This document shows, in pieces, positions 36,012-43,979 of a stretch of DNA of 64,000 bases (position 1 is its first letter; every line of letters begins with the position of its first letter). Both the position numbers and the translations under genes were made by a program. This DNA is from Massilia pinisoli (GTDB taxonomy: Bacteria; Pseudomonadota; Gammaproteobacteria; Burkholderiales; Burkholderiaceae_D): positions 310,001-374,000 of the forward strand of contig NZ_JANUGW010000005.1 of NCBI RefSeq assembly GCF_024753285.1, read 5' to 3'. Under the pieces are notes generated by a model. The model saw nothing but the letters and a program-made list of their open reading frames with translations. It had not been told where the DNA came from and did no database searches.

Positions 36012-36020
36012 GTCGGCTCC

Positions 36021-36485
36021 TCAGGCACGCAGGTAATAGGCGGGGGCCAGGTCGGCCGCGACGGGCGGCGGCGCGGGCGCGGCCTCGGGCTCGGCGTCCG
36101 GCGCCTTGCCGAACAACAGGTTGACCATCGCCACGGCTTCCGGATCGTCGTTCCGGGTCAGCACTTCGTTCGCGCTGATGCGCCAGGCGTCGTCGCCGGA
36201 CGCGTACAGGCACATGGCCTGCAGCGCGGTGCAGATCGGCAGGTTCTGCATGTCGGCGCTGCTGCCGTGCAGGTTGCGCAGCACTTGCGTGGCTTCGATG
36301 TAGCGCTTGCGCTTCATGAGCAGCCACACGTCGAAGGTATCGAGTTCGCGGAAGCGCGGGCGCAGTACCCGCAGCGCCGCCAGCAGCGCATCGGATTCGG
36401 CCAGCTTGCCGTGCTTGATCCCCGCCATCAATACCTCGATCAGGCCGGTGACGACGGCCCTGTCGCAGTTGCTGTAATCGTTCAT
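36021..36485 (-). CDS. hrpB1: T3SS protein HrpB1 (HrpB1/HrpK family)
   Basis: A 154-aa soluble protein with the TPR-like helical pattern of the HrpB1/HrpK family (VTGLIEVLMAGIKHGKLAE, FRELDTFDVWLLMKRKRYIE, ALQAMCLYASGDDAWR). ATG 36485 follows GAGGAAAG. It is the first gene of the hrpB1-sctI-J-K-L-N-O-T-kinase operon, 51 nt from the -10 hexamer of the TTCG-box promoter. In Xanthomonas HrpB1 is a periplasmic, peptidoglycan-binding T3SS component. Confidence 0.85.
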   Translation of the reverse strand: MNDYSNCDRAVVTGLIEVLMAGIKHGKLAESDALLAALRVLRPRFRELDTFDVWLLMKRKRYIEATQVLRNLHGSSADMQNLPICTALQAMCLYASGDDAWRISANEVLTRNDDPEAVAMVNLLFGKAPDAEPEAAPAPPPVAADLAPAYYLRA

Positions 36486-36535
36486 GAGCTTTCCTCGCAT
36501 TGGTTGCGTCCGCAAGATGTCTTGCGCCGGTCGTC

Positions 36536-36597
36536 ACAGTAGCGGCCCGCCTGGACGCCGCCCGCCGCCGAAGCGAAGCGTCCGCGCGCGAAACGAA
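36536..36597 (-). promoter_or_regulatory. PIP/hrpII-type promoter (doubled box) for the hrpB1 operon
   Basis: Minus strand: TTCG (36597-36594), 16 nt, TTCG (36577-36574), 32 nt, then TACTGT (36541-36536) as -10. A second TTCG pair with the same 16-nt spacing is shifted by 5 bp (36592-36589 and 36572-36569). Confidence 0.85.
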
Positions 36598-36611
36598 AGG
36601 GCCCTCCCCGC

Positions 36612-36673
36612 TTCGCACCATGCACCCGCGCTTCGTTCGGCGCCACGGCCGCGCCGCACGGCGGGCCGACAAT
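36612..36673 (+). promoter_or_regulatory. PIP/hrpII-type promoter for the sctU operon
   Basis: TTCG (36612-36615), 16 nt, TTCG (36632-36635), 32 nt, then GACAAT (36668-36673), which deviates from YANNNT only in the first base. The sctU ATG is 33 nt further on. It lies back to back with the hrpB1 promoter, 15 bp apart. Confidence 0.82.
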
Positions 36674-36705
36674 CCGGGCGTGCCTTTCACGGACCCGGCG
36701 ATGCC

Positions 36706-37806
36706 ATGTCAGACGAAAAAACCGAACAACCCAGTGACAAGAAGCTGGAAGACGCCCGGCGCGACGGCAAGGTCGTCAAGAGCGCCGACCTCACGGCGGC
36801 CGCCGTGCTGCTGGCCACCGGCGGCCTGATGCTGCTGGCCGGCCCCGCGCTGGGCGACGGCCTGCGCGCGCTGCTGACGACCGCACTCGACCCGGTCGCC
36901 ATCGGCCGGCCCGACGCCGACCTGCTGCTGTACGCGCGCCGCATCGGCCTGCAAGGCCTGCTACTGCTGGCGCCGTTCCTGCTGGTGGGCATGCTCGCGG
37001 CCGTCGTGGGCACGCTCGCGCAGACGGGCATCAACCTGTCGTTCAAGCCCGTCGAGCCGAAATTCGACGCCGTCAATCCGGGCGCCGGACTGACCCGCAT
37101 CTTTTCCGTGCGGTCGATGGTCGACCTGGGCAAGATGACGGTCAAGGCCGTGCTGATCTTCCTCGTGATGTGGAAGACGCTCACGGTGCTGGCACCCCTG
37201 CTCGTCGGCGCCGCGTACCAGCCGGCGCTCGACGCCGCGCAGCTGGCCTGGCGCGTCCTGGCCCGCTTCCTTCTCGTCGGCGGCGTGCTGTTCCTGCTGC
37301 TGGGCGCCGCGGACTACGGCATCCAGCGCTGGCTGTTCATGCGCGACCAGCGCATGAGCAAGGACGAGGTCAAGCGCGAGTACAAGGAGTCCGACGGCGA
37401 CCCGCACCTGAAGGGTCAGCGCAAGATGCTCGCCAAGGAAATCGCCCTCGGCCCGCCGCCGCCGGACCGCGACCGGCTGCGCCGCGCCCAGGCCGTGATC
37501 GTCAACCCCACGCACTACGCGGTGGCGCTGTGCTACGAGCCCGGCGGCCTCGGACTGCCGCAGGTGGTGGCCAAGGGGCTCGACGAGCAGGCGCTGGAAA
37601 TCCGCCGCATGGCCCAGGAACTGGCGATCCCGATCGTCGGCAATCCGCCGCTGGCGCGCGCGCTGTACACGGTGCCGCTGGACTGCGCCATTCCCGAACC
37701 CCTGTTCGACACCGTCGCCGCCATCCTGCGCTGGGTGCGCGACATCGGCACGCCGCACGCCGCCGACGTGCCCCCGACTTCTTCCGACCTCGTGGACCCG
37801 CTATGA
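36706..37806 (+). CDS. sctU: T3SS export switch protein SctU (HrcU)
   Basis: A 366-aa FlhB/SctU protein. The N-terminus (EKTEQPSDKKLEDARRDGKV) is the family signature, followed by four membrane helices and a cytosolic autoprotease domain with NPTH at residues 267-270 for self-cleavage. Known role: switches export from early substrates (rod, pilin) to translocators and effectors together with SctP. First gene of the plus-strand operon; its stop overlaps the sctV ATG (ATGA). Confidence 0.95.
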   Translation: MSDEKTEQPSDKKLEDARRDGKVVKSADLTAAAVLLATGGLMLLAGPALGDGLRALLTTALDPVAIGRPDADLLLYARRIGLQGLLLLAPFLLVGMLAAVVGTLAQTGINLSFKPVEPKFDAVNPGAGLTRIFSVRSMVDLGKMTVKAVLIFLVMWKTLTVLAPLLVGAAYQPALDAAQLAWRVLARFLLVGGVLFLLLGAADYGIQRWLFMRDQRMSKDEVKREYKESDGDPHLKGQRKMLAKEIALGPPPPDRDRLRRAQAVIVNPTHYAVALCYEPGGLGLPQVVAKGLDEQALEIRRMAQELAIPIVGNPPLARALYTVPLDCAIPEPLFDTVAAILRWVRDIGTPHAADVPPTSSDLVDPL

Positions 37807-39740
37807 AACTGCCCGGAAAAATGGAATTCGGCGGCGAGATCGCCATCGCCGCCCTCGTCGTGGCCGTGATCGCGCTGATGATCCTGCCGCTGCCGACCTT
37901 CGCCATCGACAGCCTGCTGGCCCTCAACATCGCCGTCTCCGTGACCCTGTTGATGATGACGATGTACATCCCGAATGCCGTCGCGTTCTCGTCGTTCCCG
38001 TCGCTGCTGCTGTTCACGACGATGTTCCGGCTGTCGCTGAACATCGCGTCCACGAAGTCGATCCTGCTGCACGCCGACGCCGGCCACATCATCGAGAGCT
38101 TCGGCGAACTGGTCGTCGGCGGCAACCTCGTCGTCGGGCTGGTCGTGTTCCTCATCATCGCCACCGTGCAGTTCATCGTCATCGCGAAGGGGTCCGAGCG
38201 CGTGGCGGAAGTCGGCGCCCGCTTCACGCTCGACGCGATGCCCGGCAAGCAGATGAGCATCGACGCCGACCTCCGCGCCGGCAACCTCACCGCCGACGCC
38301 GCGCGCCGCAAGCGCGCCATGCTCGCGATGGAGAGCCAACTGCACGGCGGCATGGACGGCGCGATGAAGTTCGTCAAGGGCGACGCCATCGCGGGCCTGA
38401 TCATCACGATGGTCAACATCCTGGCCGGCATCGTCGTCGGCATCACCTACCACAACATGAGCGCGGGCGAGGCGGCCGGCCGCTTCGCCGTGTTGTCGAT
38501 CGGCGACGCGATGGTGTCGCAGATCCCGTCGCTGTTGATCTCGGTGGCGGCCGGCATCATGATCACGCGCGTGGCCGACGAACACCGCGAGGGCGAGCAG
38601 TCGCTCGGCGCCGAGATCGCCCGCCAGCTCAGCGGCAACGCGCGCGCGCTGTTCAGCGCCGCCGCGCTGCTGGCCGCCTTCGCCTTCGTGCCCGGCTTCC
38701 CGTCCACCATGTTCCTGCTGCTGGCGGCCCTCGTGGGCGCGGCCGGCGCCGTGCTGCGCAAGAAGGAGCGCGCGGCCGCGCCGCCGGACGCGCAACTGCC
38801 GGCATTGAAGCGCCTCGGCGGCGTCGACGACAAGCAGGCCGCTCCCACGATCGCCGCCTGCGCGCCGCCGTTCTCGCCGCCCATCGCGCTGCGTCTGTCC
38901 GCGCCGCTGGCCGCGTTGCTGGACCCGGCCGCGCTGGACGCCGCGTTCGAGCGGGCGCGCCAGGGCCTCGTCGAGGAACTGGGCCTGCCGTTCCCCGGCG
39001 CCGCCGTCTGGACGAGCGCCGCGCTGGACGGCCTGGCCTACGAGCTGGCGCTGCAGGACGTGCCGATGGGCGAGCAGCGGCTCGAAGCAGGTACCGGCGC
39101 CGGCGCGCTGGAAGCGGCCCTCGTCGACGCGACGGTGACGGCGCTGCGCGCGCACGCCCAGCTGTTCGTCGGCCTGCAGGAGACCCAGTGGCTGCTGGAC
39201 CGCGTGGCCGCCGACTATCCGGGGCTCGTGGACGAAGTCAAGAAGGCGCTGCCCGTGCCGCGCATCGCCGACGTCTTGCGGCGCCTGCTGGAAGAGCGCA
39301 TCCCGATCCGCAACATGCGCGCGATCCTGGAAAGCCTCGTCGCGTGGGGACCGCGCGAAAAAGACATGCTGACGCTGTGCGAATACGTGCGCGGCGACCT
39401 GGGCCGCTTCATCGCCCACCGCGCCACGGGCGGCCGGCGCAAGCTGCCCGCGATCCTGCTGGACAGCGGCGTCGAACAGCTGATCCGCCAGGCGATCAAG
39501 ACGACGCCGGCCGGGAATTACCTCACGCTGCCGCCGGACCAGGTGCAGGCCATCATCGCGCGCATCCAGCAGATCGCCGGCCCCGCGCCCGTGCCGCTGC
39601 TGGCGGTGGTGACGTCGATGGACATCCGGCGCTACGTGCGGCGCATGATCGAGCAGCCGCTCGGCTGGCTGGACGTGTATTCGTTCCAGGAGCTGGGCGG
39701 TAACGTCGACCTGCAGCCGCTCGGCAAGCTCGCGCTGTAG
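37803..39740 (+). CDS. sctV: T3SS major export gate protein SctV (HrcV)
   Basis: A 645-aa FlhA/SctV protein. The membrane domain (about 1-310) has MPGKQMSIDADLRAGNLTAD (FHIPEP-region motif). A linker of low conservation follows, then a cytosolic nonameric-ring domain (about 355-645) with IPIRNMRAILESLVAWGPRE and AILLDSGVEQLIRQAIK. Cytoplasmic gate that accepts chaperone-substrate complexes. Length is slightly below the usual 680-700 residues because of a short linker. Confidence 0.95.
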   Translation: MKLPGKMEFGGEIAIAALVVAVIALMILPLPTFAIDSLLALNIAVSVTLLMMTMYIPNAVAFSSFPSLLLFTTMFRLSLNIASTKSILLHADAGHIIESFGELVVGGNLVVGLVVFLIIATVQFIVIAKGSERVAEVGARFTLDAMPGKQMSIDADLRAGNLTADAARRKRAMLAMESQLHGGMDGAMKFVKGDAIAGLIITMVNILAGIVVGITYHNMSAGEAAGRFAVLSIGDAMVSQIPSLLISVAAGIMITRVADEHREGEQSLGAEIARQLSGNARALFSAAALLAAFAFVPGFPSTMFLLLAALVGAAGAVLRKKERAAAPPDAQLPALKRLGGVDDKQAAPTIAACAPPFSPPIALRLSAPLAALLDPAALDAAFERARQGLVEELGLPFPGAAVWTSAALDGLAYELALQDVPMGEQRLEAGTGAGALEAALVDATVTALRAHAQLFVGLQETQWLLDRVAADYPGLVDEVKKALPVPRIADVLRRLLEERIPIRNMRAILESLVAWGPREKDMLTLCEYVRGDLGRFIAHRATGGRRKLPAILLDSGVEQLIRQAIKTTPAGNYLTLPPDQVQAIIARIQQIAGPAPVPLLAVVTSMDIRRYVRRMIEQPLGWLDVYSFQELGGNVDLQPLGKLAL

Positions 39741-39745
39741 CCGCC

Positions 39746-40312
39746 ATGACGATCAAGACTACGCTCGTGCAGGCCGTCCGCCTGCTGCCCCGTTCCGACG
39801 CGGTGCCCGCCGGCCGGGCGCGCGCGCTGCGCGGCCGCTTCCAGGACCGGCTCGCGCCCGTCGACGATCGGCCCGGCCCCGCACTGCCGGACGACGACGG
39901 CGCAGCGCCGGACGTCGACGCGCACGCGCCGCGACCGGGCACGGAGACGACGCCCGCCGTCGCGCCGCCCATCGCCGCCGAACCGGCCCTGTCGCGGCGC
40001 GTCGTCCACGCGTGCATGCGCGACGAACACGACGGCCTGCGCATCGCGCGGCTGGCCGCCGTCATCGGCGAATTCGTCAACGCACCCGCGATCCTCGACA
40101 GCGGCTGCTGGGAATTGCAGATCGCGCTGGACCCGGCCTTGCTGCCCGCCACCCGGTTGCGCCTGCATCTTTCGTCCTGTCGCTTGTCCCTTCGTTTCGA
40201 GAGCGCCGACCGCGACGCCCGTTGCGTAATCTTGGAGAACAGCAGGGAATTGCAGCGCCGCCTGCAGGCGCTGCTGCCGCCGCACATCGACGTCGACATC
40301 GCCTGCTGGTGA
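39746..40312 (+). CDS. sctP: T3SS substrate-specificity switch protein SctP (HpaP/HpaC-like)
   Basis: A 188-aa protein between sctV and sctQ, the usual place of HpaP/HpaC. A Pro/Asp-rich unstructured N-terminus (to about 85) is followed by a T3S4-type globular domain (about 90-188: WELQIALDPALLPATRLRLHLS, CRLSLRFESADRDAR, LLPPHIDVDIACW). It would act with the SctU cytosolic domain. Short for a ruler-type SctP, as is typical for Hrp2 systems. Confidence 0.8.
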   Translation: MTIKTTLVQAVRLLPRSDAVPAGRARALRGRFQDRLAPVDDRPGPALPDDDGAAPDVDAHAPRPGTETTPAVAPPIAAEPALSRRVVHACMRDEHDGLRIARLAAVIGEFVNAPAILDSGCWELQIALDPALLPATRLRLHLSSCRLSLRFESADRDARCVILENSRELQRRLQALLPPHIDVDIACW

Positions 40313-40338
40313 CGCCGGCGCCGCACCGAGACCACATC

Positions 40339-41382
40339 ATGCCCCGAGACAGCAAAACCATCGCCCCGCTGCATCCGCGCCTGCCCCTGCTTGCGCCTTC
40401 GCTCGCGCGTCTCACGCGCGTGCTGTTCACGCCGACGGCCGCCGCCCTCGCCGCGCAGTCGGGATGGCGCATCGTGCCGCCCGCGCACGGCAGCGCGCCC
40501 GCGCAGCCGGCATGCCTGCACCTGCACAGCGCGCACGGCGGCCTGCGCTGCGTGATCGACCTGGCCGCGCACCCCGCCCTCGAAAGCGCCGCGCTGGCGG
40601 CCGCCGGCCACTGGCGCGCGGCGCTGGCCGACGCGCTGCTGCGGCCATGCTGGGCCGTTCTGACGCAAAGGGGCCTGCCGGCGCTGTCGGTGGCGGCACT
40701 GCTGACGGACGCCGACGCGACCGCGCACCACGCGGGCGTCGCACTGCAACTGCGTGCGGACGGCGACGCGGCGGCACCCACCCTGTTCATCACCGACATC
40801 GACGCCGGCCTGCTGGACGCGCTGGAAGCGGCGCTGCCGCCGCCGGCCGGATTGCCCAGCTGGCTGGACGCGCTGCCGCTACCCGGCACCGCCGTGCTGG
40901 CCGCGCGCCGCGCCACGACGGCGCTGCTCGCGTCGCTGCGCGCCGGCGACGTGCTGCTGGGCTGGCGCGGCGGCATGCCCGGCAGCGCGCAGCTCGACCG
41001 CGTCACCTTGCGCTGGGGCGCGGCGCGGGGCCGGCACGTCAGCGCCGTCGCCGCCATCGCCGGCCGCGCCGCCACGCTGACCACCTCTCCCACACTTTGC
41101 CTGGAGTCCCATCCCATGGATCACACAGAACACCCCGTCACCGACGTCGCCGCGCTGGAGCTGCCCGTCACGCTGGAAATCGTCACGCTCGCCATGCCGC
41201 TGCAGCAGATCGGCGCCCTGCTGCCTGGCCAGGTGCTGGAACTGCCCCTGGCGCTGGCCGACACGCGCGTGCGCCTCGTCGCCTGCGGCCAGACGCTGGG
41301 CCACGGCAAGCTGGTCGTCGTCGGCGAACAACTCGGATTCCAGGTCGCGACCATGGTGCACCAAGATGAGCCAGACGCCTGA
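40339..41382 (+). CDS. sctQ: T3SS sorting platform C-ring protein SctQ (HrcQ)
   Basis: A 347-aa protein. The N-terminal two-thirds are poorly conserved (ATTALLASLRAGDVLLGW is a SpoA-like segment), and the C-terminal 80 residues form a SpoA/FliN domain (LPVTLEIVTLAMPLQQIGAL, GKLVVVGEQLGFQVA). ATG 40339 is 26 bp after the sctP stop. The 3' end overlaps sctR by 17 bp. An internal ATG with its own ribosome site probably yields the C-terminal fragment as a separate product. Confidence 0.88.
   Translation: MPRDSKTIAPLHPRLPLLAPSLARLTRVLFTPTAAALAAQSGWRIVPPAHGSAPAQPACLHLHSAHGGLRCVIDLAAHPALESAALAAAGHWRAALADALLRPCWAVLTQRGLPALSVAALLTDADATAHHAGVALQLRADGDAAAPTLFITDIDAGLLDALEAALPPPAGLPSWLDALPLPGTAVLAARRATTALLASLRAGDVLLGWRGGMPGSAQLDRVTLRWGAARGRHVSAVAAIAGRAATLTTSPTLCLESHPMDHTEHPVTDVAALELPVTLEIVTLAMPLQQIGALLPGQVLELPLALADTRVRLVACGQTLGHGKLVVVGEQLGFQVATMVHQDEPDA
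41103..41118 (+). promoter_or_regulatory. Internal translation start within sctQ (SctQ-C)
   Basis: GGAG at 41103-41106 lies nine bases before an in-frame ATG at 41116. Starting there gives an 88-residue protein that is just the C-terminal SpoA domain. Internal initiation producing SctQ-C is known in Yersinia, Salmonella and Shigella; P. syringae splits the gene (hrcQA/hrcQB). Confidence 0.6.
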
Positions 41383-42013
41383 TTTCGCCTCGCTGATCCT
41401 CGGGATCTTCGCGCTCGCGCTGCTGCCGTTCGCCGCGATGGTGGTGACGTCGTACACGAAGATCGTCGTCGTCCTGGGCCTGCTGCGCAACGCGATCGGC
41501 GTCCAGCAGGTGCCGCCCACGACGGTCCTCAACGGCATCGCCATCATCGTGTCGTGCTATGTGATGGCACCGGTGGGCATGGAGGCGATGAAGCAGGCGC
41601 AGACGCATGGCGCGGAAGGCGGCGGCAACGCCGTCGTGCAGCTGCTCGACGGCGCGCGCGACCCGTTCCGCCAATTCCTCGTCAAGCATACGAACGAGCG
41701 CGAGAAAGCGTTCTTCCTGCGCTCGGCGGCGAAAGTCTGGCCCGCCGACAAGGTGGCCCAGCTCAAGCCGAACGACCTCGTCGTGCTGGCGCCCGCGTTC
41801 GTGCTGACGGAACTGACGGCCGCCTTCAAGATCGGCTTCCTGCTGTACCTCGTGTTCGTCGTCATCGACCTGGTCATCGCCAACGTCCTGATGGCACTGG
41901 GACTGTCGCAGGTCACGCCCAGCAACGTCGCCATTCCGTTCAAGCTGCTGCTGTTCGTCGTGATGGACGGCTGGTCGACGCTGATCCACGGCCTCGTTCT
42001 GACTTACAGGTGA
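41366..42013 (+). CDS. sctR: T3SS export apparatus protein SctR (HrcR)
   Basis: A 215-aa FliP/SctR protein with four membrane helices. Signatures are LPFAAMVVTSYTKIVVVLGL, RNAIGVQQVPPTTVLNGIA, LAPAFVLTELTAAFKIGF and VIANVLMALGLSQV. The ORF starts inside the end of sctQ. Core of the SctRST gate. Confidence 0.96.
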   Translation: MSQTPDFASLILGIFALALLPFAAMVVTSYTKIVVVLGLLRNAIGVQQVPPTTVLNGIAIIVSCYVMAPVGMEAMKQAQTHGAEGGGNAVVQLLDGARDPFRQFLVKHTNEREKAFFLRSAAKVWPADKVAQLKPNDLVVLAPAFVLTELTAAFKIGFLLYLVFVVIDLVIANVLMALGLSQVTPSNVAIPFKLLLFVVMDGWSTLIHGLVLTYR

Positions 42014-42017
42014 CACG

Positions 42018-42278
42018 ATGGACTTCGACAACATCGGACGCTTGACGTCCTCCGCAATGATGCTGTGCCTGCTCATCTCGCTGCCGGCCGTGCTGGTGGC
42101 GGCCCTCGTCGGCCTGCTCGTCTCGTTCGTGCAGGCCGTGACGTCGCTGCAGGATTCCAGCATTTCGCACAGCGTCAAGCTGGTGGCGGTATCCGTCGCC
42201 ATCATGCTCGCGGCGCCCTGGGGCGCTTCCGCGATCCTGCAGTTCGCGCGCAGCGTGATGCAGGCGATCTTCTCATGA
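42018..42278 (+). CDS. sctS: T3SS export apparatus protein SctS (HrcS)
   Basis: An 86-aa two-helix FliQ/SctS protein. Signatures are LPAVLVAALVGLLVSFVQAV and TSLQDSSISHSVKLVAVS. It lies 4 bp after sctR and overlaps the next ATG by 4 bp (ATGA). Confidence 0.95.
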   Translation: MDFDNIGRLTSSAMMLCLLISLPAVLVAALVGLLVSFVQAVTSLQDSSISHSVKLVAVSVAIMLAAPWGASAILQFARSVMQAIFS

Positions 42279-43108
42279 AGGTCGACGGCGCCGGGCCCGG
42301 CGCGCTGCAGCTGCTGCAGGCGCAGGCCGACATCGAAGCCGCCAACCGGCCCGTGCCGGGCCTGGCGGCGGCGCAGCGCAACCTGTCCGGCCGCCGCACC
42401 GGCCTTGGCCATTCAGCGACGGCGCCCGACGCCGGGCCGCCGGACCTCGTGGTCGTGCCGCTGCACCACGCGCGCCTCGCCGCCCTGCAGAACAAGCTGC
42501 GTTCGAAGAAAAAGCGCGGCGCCGCCGGTTCGGAAGCCAACGACAGCGCCGGCGAATTCGAGGAATTGCTGCTGCTGCTCGAAGCGCAGGCGCAGACGCA
42601 GACGACGTCGCTGCCCCAGATCCGCGTGGGCGCCCGCCGGCGCGGCCAGCAGCCGGACGAGCAGGCGGACCCGCATCCGCAATCGCCGTGGCAGCGCGCC
42701 GCCGACGACCGCCCCCAACCCACGCTGCGCGAGCGGCAGCAACAGGCCGTGGACCGCCTGGTGCGCGAGCACGTGAGCGCGAGCGGCACGATCGACGGCG
42801 CCATGCGCGCGCTGCACACGCTGCAACGCGATCCCGCACACGCGGTGCCGCTGGCGACGGCCGTGTTGCGCATCACGCGCGAATTCCTCGCCCAGCCCGC
42901 CGCGACCGGCGCCGCCAGGCTGGCGGACGTCAAGACCCGCCTGCTCGCGCTGCTGCCCCCGCCGACGTCCCATGCCGCGCCCGCGTTGCGCCAGCTGCAT
43001 CTGCTGCTGCCCATCCTGCTGCTCAATGCCCAGCGCCCACGCACGTCGCGCCAGCGCGCGCTGGCGCTCGCGAAAATCGACGTGCTGCTGCGCGGCGCCC
43101 GCCGCTAG
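42275..43108 (+). CDS. hpaA: T3SS control protein HpaA-like (positional)
   Basis: A 277-aa soluble protein directly after sctS, exactly where hpaA lies in Xanthomonas and Ralstonia, and of matching length (about 275). It contains a strongly basic segment KLRSKKKRGAAG (about residues 75-86), comparable with the nuclear-localisation motif of HpaA. A Leu/Glu stretch follows (EFEELLLLLEAQAQTQ), then a helical C-terminus. HpaA is itself secreted and works with HpaB in export control. Sequence-level homology is not certain to me. Confidence 0.6.
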   Translation: MKVDGAGPGALQLLQAQADIEAANRPVPGLAAAQRNLSGRRTGLGHSATAPDAGPPDLVVVPLHHARLAALQNKLRSKKKRGAAGSEANDSAGEFEELLLLLEAQAQTQTTSLPQIRVGARRRGQQPDEQADPHPQSPWQRAADDRPQPTLRERQQQAVDRLVREHVSASGTIDGAMRALHTLQRDPAHAVPLATAVLRITREFLAQPAATGAARLADVKTRLLALLPPPTSHAAPALRQLHLLLPILLLNAQRPRTSRQRALALAKIDVLLRGARR

Positions 43109-43566
43109 ACCTTCATCCACAAATACGAGCCGTCGGCGATCTGCTCGAACATCTCGTCGTCCGTCTGGAAGATATTGTCGCGCCAGTAGCGGCCATGTTC
43201 CGCGTAGTGCGCGAGCAGCCCGGCGAGCCCCTCCCCATCGAGCCCGTCGTGGAATTCGACCCGCACGACCATCACGATGCAGCCCGTGTCCGCGTCCATG
43301 CCCAGCTGGGCCTGGTCCTGCGCGTAGATCAGCAGGTTCGCCTCGAGCAGCAGGCGGAACACCTTGAGCGTGCGGCCGCTCGTGACGATGCCGTAGTTGA
43401 CGTTCAGATAGAGCGCGCCGGAGTCGGTCTCGACGTGGTCGACCAGCACCTCGAAGCCTTCGACGTCGAGGATGCGCTCGTCCAGCACGGCGTCGACGTC
43501 CGGGATGCCCATCACGGCGCACAGTTGCTCGACGACGGCGGTATAGCGTTCTGCGCTCACGATCAA
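43105..43566 (-). CDS. hpaB: T3SS general chaperone, CesT family (HpaB-like)
   Basis: A 153-aa acidic protein with the CesT-family layout (VVEQLCAVMGIPDVDAVLDE, GALYLNVNYGIVT, VFRLLLEANLLIYAQDQAQL, GCIVMVVRVEFHD, LLAHYAEHGRYWRDNI). Length and position after the pilin genes match HpaB, the global effector chaperone of Xanthomonas. Start TTG 43566 is provisional; GTG 43560 is an alternative. A T-tailed hairpin ends only about 20 nt upstream of the start, so the gene lies behind an intrinsic terminator or attenuator. The convergent hpaA-like gene overlaps it by 4 bp. Confidence 0.8.
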   Translation of the reverse strand: MIVSAERYTAVVEQLCAVMGIPDVDAVLDERILDVEGFEVLVDHVETDSGALYLNVNYGIVTSGRTLKVFRLLLEANLLIYAQDQAQLGMDADTGCIVMVVRVEFHDGLDGEGLAGLLAHYAEHGRYWRDNIFQTDDEMFEQIADGSYLWMKV

Positions 43567-43585
43567 TCCGATCCGGTGAAAGACA

Positions 43586-43610
43586 TAAAAAAAACCGGCT
43601 TGCGCCGGTT
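43586..43610 (-). terminator. Intrinsic terminator between pilin genes and hpaB
   Basis: On the minus strand a short GC stem (AACCGGC, loop, GCCGGTT; 43610-43594) is followed by eight Ts (43593-43586). It lies about 20 nt before the hpaB start. Confidence 0.75.
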
Positions 43611-43625
43611 GTCCGATACTGCGGG

Positions 43626-43655
43626 AACGCCGCCGCGAAGGGGCGCGGCGGCGTT
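43626..43655 (-). terminator. 12-bp perfect hairpin just after the second pilin gene
   Basis: AACGCCGCCGCG (43626-43637), a 6-nt loop, and CGCGGCGGCGTT (43644-43655) pair perfectly, starting 7 nt beyond the pilin stop codon. There is no T-tract, so an mRNA-end-protecting hairpin is more likely than termination by itself. The next hairpin carries the T-tract. Confidence 0.6.
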
Positions 43656-43662
43656 GCCGGCA

Positions 43663-43875
43663 TTACTGCGACAGCGCTTTGACGCCCTTGCCCAGTTCTT
43701 CGATGACGGCGTTCTTCGCCTGGTTCAGCGCGATTTCGTTCTGGATCTGCGCGATCTTGTCCTGAGCGGCCATCGTGATGCGGGCTGCCGCTTCGGATGC
43801 TGCGATGTCCGCGCCGGCGGCGCCGTATGCGCCTGTGGTGGAAGCGCCGCTCGATGCTTTGCTGGTCTTCGACAT
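43663..43875 (-). CDS. Candidate Hrp pilin/needle subunit, copy 2 (HrpE/HrpY-like)
   Basis: A 70-aa protein that differs from copy 1 at one residue (Thr14 for Ala). The N-terminal 30 residues are small and polar (MSKTSKASSGAS, GAYGAAGADIAAS), and the C-terminal 40 form an amphipathic helix ending in KGVKALSQ. Size, composition, high copy and position (sctD-hrpD6-pilin-hpaB, as in the Xanthomonas hrpD region) indicate the extracellular T3SS pilus subunit. I do not see direct sequence identity to HrpE or HrpY, whose sequences diverge strongly. A strong hairpin follows the gene. Confidence 0.65.
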   Translation of the reverse strand: MSKTSKASSGASTTGAYGAAGADIAASEAAARITMAAQDKIAQIQNEIALNQAKNAVIEELGKGVKALSQ

Positions 43876-43979
43876 GGTATGACTCCTTGAGGTTGAGGGA
43901 CTACGAACAGGGGTGCCGGATCGGCATGCCCCGCGAACGGCGCCGGCGCGATGCCGGCCCCGGCGCGGGCGGTATTCGA

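Noticed and set aside
43904..43937. TTCG pair (minus strand) upstream of pilin copy 2
   Set aside because: The spacing is 26 nt instead of 16, and no -10 hexamer lies at 31-32 nt.
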